Part shown: piece by piece, positions 57,905-64,000 of the stretch
Layout of the letters: each line of letters begins with the position of its first letter
How positions within the stretch are numbered: the stretch's first letter is position 1
Origin: Cryptomeria japonica
Taxonomy: Eukaryota > Streptophyta > Pinopsida > Cupressales > Cupressaceae
Length of the DNA stretch: 64,000 nucleotides
Direction of reading: 5' to 3'
Assembly: GCF_030272615.1 (NCBI RefSeq)
Contig: NC_081408.1
Location: forward strand, 201,214,341-201,278,340
The notes under the pieces: generated by a model
What the model was told of the DNA's origin: nothing
The model's database searches: none
Seen by the model: only the letters and a program-made list of their open reading frames with translations
Translations under genes and position numbers: made by a program

Positions 57905-58884
57905 GTAAATCATCATTTTTGACCCCTTTTTGATTTTGGTTTTGTCATTTTTAGGCATGTTTTTGAATTTTTCCACCCGGATTCAATGGTTTAGTGCATC
58001 GGGTAAAAACCGTAGCACATACGATGAGTTCTATAGCATTTAATGAAGTAGGGTAGCGTCTAGGTAGATTAGGATAGCACAGCGGTGTGTTAGGGTAGTG
58101 CATAGAAATAGGTTAGCACATCGGGGGCATAGGGAAGCACTCAGGGGAAAAAGGGTAGCGCATAGGAAATACCTAGCACGTAGGGTTAGCAGGGGCTCAC
58201 ATGGGTAGTGTAGGATAGCGCGTAGGTATCACCTAACACGTAGGGTTAGGTTCATAGCACAGGGACCAAGTAGGATACTGCATAACTTAGAAGTGGCGTA
58301 GAGGGTAGTTGAGGTGGTGCGTCAATAGTACAAGGTAGCGCATAGGTGCAGGCTAGCATGTAGATAAAACTATTTAGCGCATGAGCGGAAAAATTTGGGT
58401 AAAGTAGGATTTTGGATGAAGAAAAATAGGTAGGTTTTTGCCAGTTTTGTCGCGATGGGTGCGAATTGTCAGTCTGCGTGTTTGCTGTCATTGTTTTGAT
58501 AATTTATCCAATATGAGTTCTGATATGGTTTTTGGATAGATAACTTGATTTGATTTGCAATGTTCCAAGTTGATGTTGATCTGATGTTGATTTGATATGA
58601 TGTGGTTTTTGATATGGATGTTGGATATGAACTTGATTTGATATGCATTGTTTCAAGTTGATATATATGTGGAACTTGAGTTGTTTTACAAGCCGATATG
58701 ATTGTGGAACTTGAGTTGTTTTACAAGTTGATATGAATGTGAAACTTGAGTTGTGTTACAAGCTGATTTGATTGTGAAACTTGAGTTGTGTTACAAGTTG
58801 ATATGATTGTGGAACTTGAGTTGTTTTACAAGTTGATATGATTTGATGAGGAAGCTGATATTAGACTTGTTTTGCTTGTGACAG
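57905..58884 (+). other. Candidate intron of the E PMD gene with two repeat fields
   Basis: Between a GTAAAT donor and a TTGTGACAG acceptor. At 58010-58390 many copies of GGGTAGCGCATAGG-type words recur every 15-30 bases. At 58669-58843 five copies of a 35-bp unit containing GGAACTTGAGTTGTTTTACA lie head to tail. Confidence 0.6.
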
Positions 58885-59365
58885 GAGTGCATTGGGGTTG
58901 TTCAGTCGCGAGAGCAATTTCTGAGACCATGGTCATTGATACCACGATTGACATAGGCAGATAGGGATATCAATGAGAGGTGTGGCCTATCCTCTTTGTT
59001 AGAGATGCCCCATTTTATCATTAACCAGGGTTTATTGAGAGCGTTGTCCAAGAGGTGGCATAGTGACACCAACACCTTCTATTTGGCAATAGGTGAGATC
59101 ATAGTGACACCTAAGGATTGCTACAGGATTCTGTGGATTCTTGTGGTAGGTGCACTTTTACCGTATGAGCAGACAGAGGAGGGCGGGACAAAGGCACTTC
59201 ACCGGATTCTATAGGATGATACGGTTTGCGGATATGAGATCCCCTAGAAGGAGTTCCTTGATTTGGATTATGCTCCTCTACCATCACTGCTGACAGGCTT
59301 CATAGGTGGTTTATTATGTCCCAACCATAGGTTGAAGGGACTGGGAGTAGGATGGGGGTTGGTCC
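58885..59365 (+). pseudogene. Plant mobile domain (PMD) exon of element E
   Basis: Plus-strand text includes LSKRWHSDTNTFYLAIGEII, TPKDCYRILWI, LLPYEQTEEGGTKALHRIL and, after a TAG, KEFLDLDYAPLPSLLTGFIG followed by LLCPNHRLKGLGVGW. These blocks are in the usual PMD order. The intact stretch is 58996-59214 (72 codons); stops before and after make it a pseudogene. The exon follows an acceptor at 58883-58884. D ends it abruptly at 59366. Compared with the A copy, EDVYRIL has become KDCYRIL. A host MAIL-type gene is unlikely given the adjacent polypurine tract and LTR. Confidence 0.75.
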
Positions 59366-60503
59366 TGTGTGTGTGAAAAGTGGACCTATAATCTGTATCT
59401 ACAAGACACAACACTTCAATTAAGTCATTACATGCATGGTAAGTCAGATATAAGCATGAGTATGAAAAAAATAACAAATCGACCCATTGCCTTCTAAAAG
59501 ATGCAAGTATAAGATTGCTCTCAGATTTGTATAAGCAATACCAGTGACTCAACGACACCAAGACAAATGATTTTAATCTATATGAGCATGATATTAATGC
59601 TAGATGGATGCAAGATTAATCTAACATGATTTAAGCAATAAATGAGATAAATGATCTAAATGATTTAATGAAATATGAAATAACTAATATGCAATATATC
59701 AATGCAAATTATCAATGAACCTAGAGAAAAAACAACATAATAACAATATATTCTCCACGAGTTTTGAATGAGAGATGAAAGATTGAATTTATAGAAAATT
59801 CAAAAAGAAACCAAAGGCTGAGATCAAATGATGATGAGCGGTCAAGATTTTCCAAGAGGAAGCACAATCTAGGTGAATTGATGTGATTGGATGCTTTTCT
59901 CAGTTTTAAAAGAAATTGAACTAAAATTAAGATAAAATCAAGAAAAAACTGATTTATTCTCTATTTCATTCAATTTTAATATTTAATTGTTTTAATTGCT
60001 TTCTTTGAGATTATTTATCAATTTTTAATTTTTTTTTTTCAAGATTATCTCCAATTGATTTCTTTTCTCAAATTTTTAATTATTTTTTGGTCAATTAATT
60101 CCTTTTTTGATTTATTTCCATTTTTGAAGATTTGTGCTCATAATTTCCAATCCCTCTTTCTTTATTTGTTTCCTTTTTTGAAGATTTGTGACAATTTTTA
60201 TTTATTTTTCAAATTAATTCCTCTTTTTGATGATTTAATGGCAGATTGATTTATTTAATTAAATATTCTAGGATATTTAATAAAATAAATAAGATAATTG
60301 TTTAAAATGATTTACTTGGAATGATTTAATTAATTAAATAAATATTTAATTAATATTGGTTTATTAATTTGCCATGTGACATTTGATGATTTTAGAAATT
60401 AATTGTGTTCTCAAGATTGATTTAATTGCCTTTGGTTAGGACCTTGGTGACGTTGTCGAGATTAGGGGCTCATGGTTTAGATGACCATTTTTAGGGTATT
60501 ACA
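59366..60503 (-). repeat. D 3' LTR (1138 bp)
   Basis: Minus-strand start TGTAATACCCTAAAAATGG and end CACTTTTCACACACACA, the same family as 5463-6570 and 31190-32231. Promoter word CTATAAATTCAATC lies near 59785. Confidence 0.88.
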
Positions 60504-62985
60504 TTTTCCCCTCTTTGAATTAATGTGCGAGTAGTGCATTGGTTCAAAGAAAATTTGATGTCTAGGAGATACCACTTCTGAACTTGATTGATCACGAACG
60601 AGATGAAAACTGAGGTGTTTAGCTTGTTTCGAAGCGATGAAGCTAAATGAAGTCTGATTAAAGTGATACCGATCCCGAACTTGATTGAACTTAGGAATGA
60701 TAGAAAACAAAAGATAACAAACTTGAACTTGATTGATCGAATAGTGGATCTTACCGATCTAGAACTCGATTGATCTAGACAAAGCGAGTGATGATAAAAA
60801 TCGATCTTGAACTTGAGTGATCAAGATATGATGAGCAAAGATAAACTGTCCAGCTTGATCCAAAGTGACGAATACTGAACACCTACTTAGATTGAGTGTG
60901 ATCAAAGATACTCTTTAAACCCTTGATTGAGTTTAAACAAATAATCAGCTTGATGAAAAGCGATGAAACTGATTAATGTTAAGAGATTGATTCAGATAAA
61001 GACAATATAAGCTTGATATGAGGCGACAAAACTGATATGCCCCTAGAGATTGATTTGATTCAGATGATCGAGAGATCTCAACTTGATATAAAGCGATGAA
61101 GTTGAGATGCCCCTAGCGATGAGGATTTGATTGATTTTCTTTAGTTGAAAAAGATGTTTTGCTCGACTTTCGATGAAGATTTGAAAATTTTCTCGACATT
61201 GAAGATGTGAAGTCATAAGATCACGAGTATGCCCCCTCGGGAGTGAAATCAAAAGATAGTGAGGGTTCATGATGATAGGCAATTTTTAGCGATGATAAGT
61301 TGTTTGATCACAAAGAATAATGTTGAGGAATTTTTGAAAATTTGGTTGATTGATAAGAAATTGAGCGCAAAGTTGATTTGTAGAAATTAAATTGAGATTC
61401 AGCGTTGATTCATGAGAAATTGAGTGCAAATTGAAGAAGAGAATGAACAGCTAATAAAAAAGGCACTAAGTGGTCCAAATTTTGATGAAATTGACTAGCA
61501 GAATGATCTCGAATTTTGATTTCGATCTCGAAAATGGACTCAGGACAACTAATTTATGAGCTCTTGATTTGATTTCATCGTACTCGTGTTGATTGATTAT
61601 GAGATGTTGTTCTATATGCTTTATTCTATATGTATGCATATCTTTTCAATATAGATGAAAGAATGCAAATGGAATATGGGTGTTTATTTTTGTTTCTTTT
61701 TATGCAAATAAATGAGGAGAATGAGTAACTAGTAATGCAAATGTTTATTTTTCTTCATGCAATAATATGAATGCAAATAAGTGTATGAATCTATATAAAC
61801 TTCTTATGTGTGCAGCTAACATCTCAATACACAAGTACTCGATCAGAGAAATGATGATGAAAAAGAAACCACTTAGTTGAGAAATGATGAAGCTTCCAAC
61901 TTCTCATTCAGAAGATAAAGAAATCAGTGTTACCATACCGAAATCACTCTAAATTCACAAAATGCAGAATGAAATGCAAGATGAGATGCAACCAAAACCT
62001 AGTCACTAGATTTGAACAACTTAATTTTCATCATTGAGCATTTTACAAACATAGCAGGAAGATTAGAGTTCCTTTCTTTTCATGTGCAATATTAATTATC
62101 TTGTCTGCAATGACCCTTTTTTCATTCATATCCTTGGACAGATTTTGCAGAGACTTGGATTGCATGATAAAGAAATTCCCTCAAAATAGACAAAGAAATG
62201 ATGGGAACGTTCTTGTAGCATACAAATAAGCGGAGTCGAGGTATGTGTGGTGATTTCACCTTAATGTGAAGGCTCTTATCACAGACACCCAACTGATTAG
62301 ATGTTTTCAGATCATGAAAATCATTCCTACAAGCAGAAAACAAGAAAATATTATACCCCCAATCCTTGCTCCTCTTGGTCACAATAGACTTCCTTGAGTT
62401 ACTCAGAGGGATAAAATCGAAAACCAATATAAAAGACAACACACAAAGAAAATTTTCATGCATAGCTCAAACTGTTTAGTGATTGTTTTCCATCATGTTG
62501 TTTTGCTTGTGTATTCAGTGATAAAACTCTTCAGTAGTCAGGAGACAGGTGACTGATTCAGAGTGAATGACTGGGTATCACTGACGCAAATTTGACTTGG
62601 TTGATGTTTCTTAGGACATGTAATGCACTCTGTCAATTAACCTAAGACTAGGACATTAATTAGTTGCAAGCCAAGAGGGTTCCAATGAACCAGGATGTCA
62701 CAAAAGTGACTAAAATATGTACAAGCGAAAGCAAATATGTAGGAAAGAGAGAATGTCAATGTTGTGTTGATAGATGGAGCGCTTGAGTGCAAGAGGCGTC
62801 TGTTTACCAAGTTTTCACCTACTTGGAAAAGATTCACTTTTTTTTACCAAGGTGCATGTTTACCAAGTTTTCACCAAGGCATTTTCTCTGTCTTTTTTTT
62901 TTTGAATTTCTTCAGGTCTTTTTCTGATTATTAGGATTTTGTTCAGAATATTTTAGAATTTTTAGGATTTTTTTAATGTTTACCC
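60504..62985 (-). other. D polypurine tract and 3' non-coding region
   Basis: The minus-strand tract AAAGAGGGGAAAA (60504-60516) abuts the LTR. The following 1 kb matches A 4490-5449. Beyond about 61585 it matches B 53990-55297, including the GGTGAAAACTTGGTAAACA word at about 62800-62818 and a second copy near 62860. A 113-codon frame at 62122-62463 is not preserved as a protein in B and is not called. Confidence 0.7.
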
Positions 62986-64000
62986 CTAGTGTCTAGCAAG
63001 GAAAAAGGGATTTTGAGTACATGAATGGATAAGAGAATGATGGTGGACACTTTCAAGGACTATCTCATAATGTTAATCCAAGGACAGGGTCCAGATATAA
63101 CAATGTAAACCAAGGATTTTAGCAATGCAAAGGAAGGATATAATGCAGCAAAGCAAGGATACAACGATATAAAGAAAGGATATAGCATAACAAAGCCATA
63201 TGGTCCAAATAAGTGGCCATGTCAAGAGGTTTGTGGAAAGCATGTTTTTTGCATTTTGTCCATAGTCTTGATCAAGATCAGGGGATAGATTTGGATAGGG
63301 GACAAATAGGATAATCAAGATCAAAGGTGGTAATGAAGGATGTAAGAGAGAAATGGATAGGAGCTAAAGGATCTGGATCAAGTGCAATATATAGGACATA
63401 CAAAACTTGTAAAGATCCTTAACCTTGTCAAGATCAAAGGTGGAAAAGGGATATGAAGATAGATAGAGCGAATGAGGGATAGTAGAGGATGAAGGATAAT
63501 AGATAGATGTACATTGATGGAACTTGCCCCCAGTGTAAAGTGAAAAAGAATAATGGATTACGCATGATGCCTATTTGCCAGGTTTTTATCATGGTACTTG
63601 CCCAAGGTGCCACAAGAAGTGGTTTTCACTCGTGCACAAATTTACTTCTTTTTATTTTTATTTTTTTCTTTCATCATTTTTTTTTTTGGAAGATAATGGA
63701 GGCATGATAGGGGATGGAATAAGGACCCCATCATCTCACTTCTTTGGATGGTACCCTTAGAATATGAGTTGCAATAGACCATGGCTATGAAGGTATGCTC
63801 AAAGATGTTGGCTGGATAATGAAATGAAACTAGGCCAAGGATTTATGCAAAGGATTGGATAAGAGGGAGGGAAGGGTGAAAAAGAGGTGTTGGATAATGG
63901 ATGGGATGTTGGAAGAATTGTGTATGGTTAGATGGAAATGTCAGAAAGATCAACATTGCCATACACCTTGAGGGATGGTGGACATATGGAGGAGAAGTGA
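62986..64000. repeat. Repeat DNA like the G interior
   Basis: No gene. Words such as AAGGATATAGCATAACAAAG and GGATAATAGATAG repeat through 63080-63500. The stretch 63520-63660 (CATGGTACTTGCCCAAGGTGCCAC region) matches 31060-31160. A T-rich tract lies at 63640-63690. The piece runs off the window. Confidence 0.45.

Larger units (their letters stand above)
56004..59365 (-). mobile_element. Element E: 3' end of a minus-strand element carrying an antisense PMD gene
   Basis: On the minus strand: PMD gene in antisense (plus strand), polypurine tract (57467-57480), 3' LTR (57466 to 56004). The rest lies beyond D, outside the window. The LTR start TGTAGACGTATAAAAATG resembles that of G. The organisation copies that of A and B. 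Confidence 0.7.
59366..62985 (-). mobile_element. Element D: 3' part of a B-family element without a PMD unit
   Basis: The minus strand shows a 3' non-coding region (62985 to 60517), polypurine tract and 3' LTR (60503 to 59366). No integrase end is found at the top, where DNA switches to another repeat near 62985, so D is truncated or again interrupted there. The five bases after the LTR on the plus strand's left are GGTCC. Confidence 0.75.

Noticed and set aside
58010-58390. TAGCGCATAGG repeats as a CRISPR array
   Set aside because: Irregular spacing, degenerate words, no uniform spacers, and a plant nuclear context.
58885-59365. A host MAIN/MAIL-type gene
   Set aside because: The PMD stretch sits between a polypurine tract plus LTR and another retrotransposon and is broken by stops; an element-borne antisense gene fits better.
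62122-62463. 113-codon minus-strand frame in D
   Set aside because: The homologous stretch of B (54420-54760) has stops in the matching frame, so conservation is at DNA level only.

Overview
The window looks like intergenic DNA from a large, repeat-filled plant nuclear genome. It is AT-rich, and essentially every stretch I can classify belongs to an LTR retrotransposon. The Ty3/gypsy elements carry two RNase H domains in a row and no chromodomain, which is the seed-plant Tat pattern. The Ty1/copia-like elements have SIRE/Maximus-type LTRs. I would guess a gymnosperm or another giant-genome seed plant, but the sequence alone does not prove that. I found no convincing host gene, tRNA, rRNA or CRISPR array. 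Coding regions are almost all broken by stops or frameshifts.

Layout by insertion, using element letters throughout. F (1-3568, minus) is the 5' part of a Ty3/gypsy-type element: LTR, a tRNA-Trp-type primer site, a leader with repeated hairpins, and gag. It sits inside A (3569-6570, plus), the 3' end of a Tat element carrying an antisense plant-mobile-domain (PMD) gene and a 3' LTR. After a degraded stretch (6571-7600) comes G (minus). Its 3' LTR is split by two 4.1-4.2 kb LTR-like insertions, at 8017-12128 (target duplication TTAGG) and 12621-16842 (AAGGC). The interior of G is split by a nest of two related pol-less copia-type elements: the outer at 17287-29706 (target duplication AAGGT) and the inner at 21571-28171 (GATCT).

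The interior of G is then interrupted by B (31190-56003, plus), a Tat element with 5' LTR, primer site, gag, protease, RT, RNase H, second RNase H, integrase and the tail of an antisense PMD-type gene. B contains three insertions. One is a copia-type remnant in its leader (about 32936-35735). The second is C (42051-51441, target duplication CTAAG), in the RT; C itself has lost gag and RT. The third is E (56004-59365 and beyond, minus), in the antisense gene. E is in turn broken by D (59366 to about 62985, minus), a copy of the B family with no PMD unit. The last kilobase resembles the G interior. The nest is four levels deep: G, B, E, D.

Two systems stand out. One is a family of Tat elements with a spliced, antisense PMD gene between integrase and the 3' LTR, seen in three elements, with a fourth copy (D) showing the empty site. 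The other is a pair of related copia-type elements that keep primer sites, LTRs and a zinc-knuckle gag but replace pol with an unrecognised second ORF of about 1,060 codons, so they must rely on other elements for enzymes.
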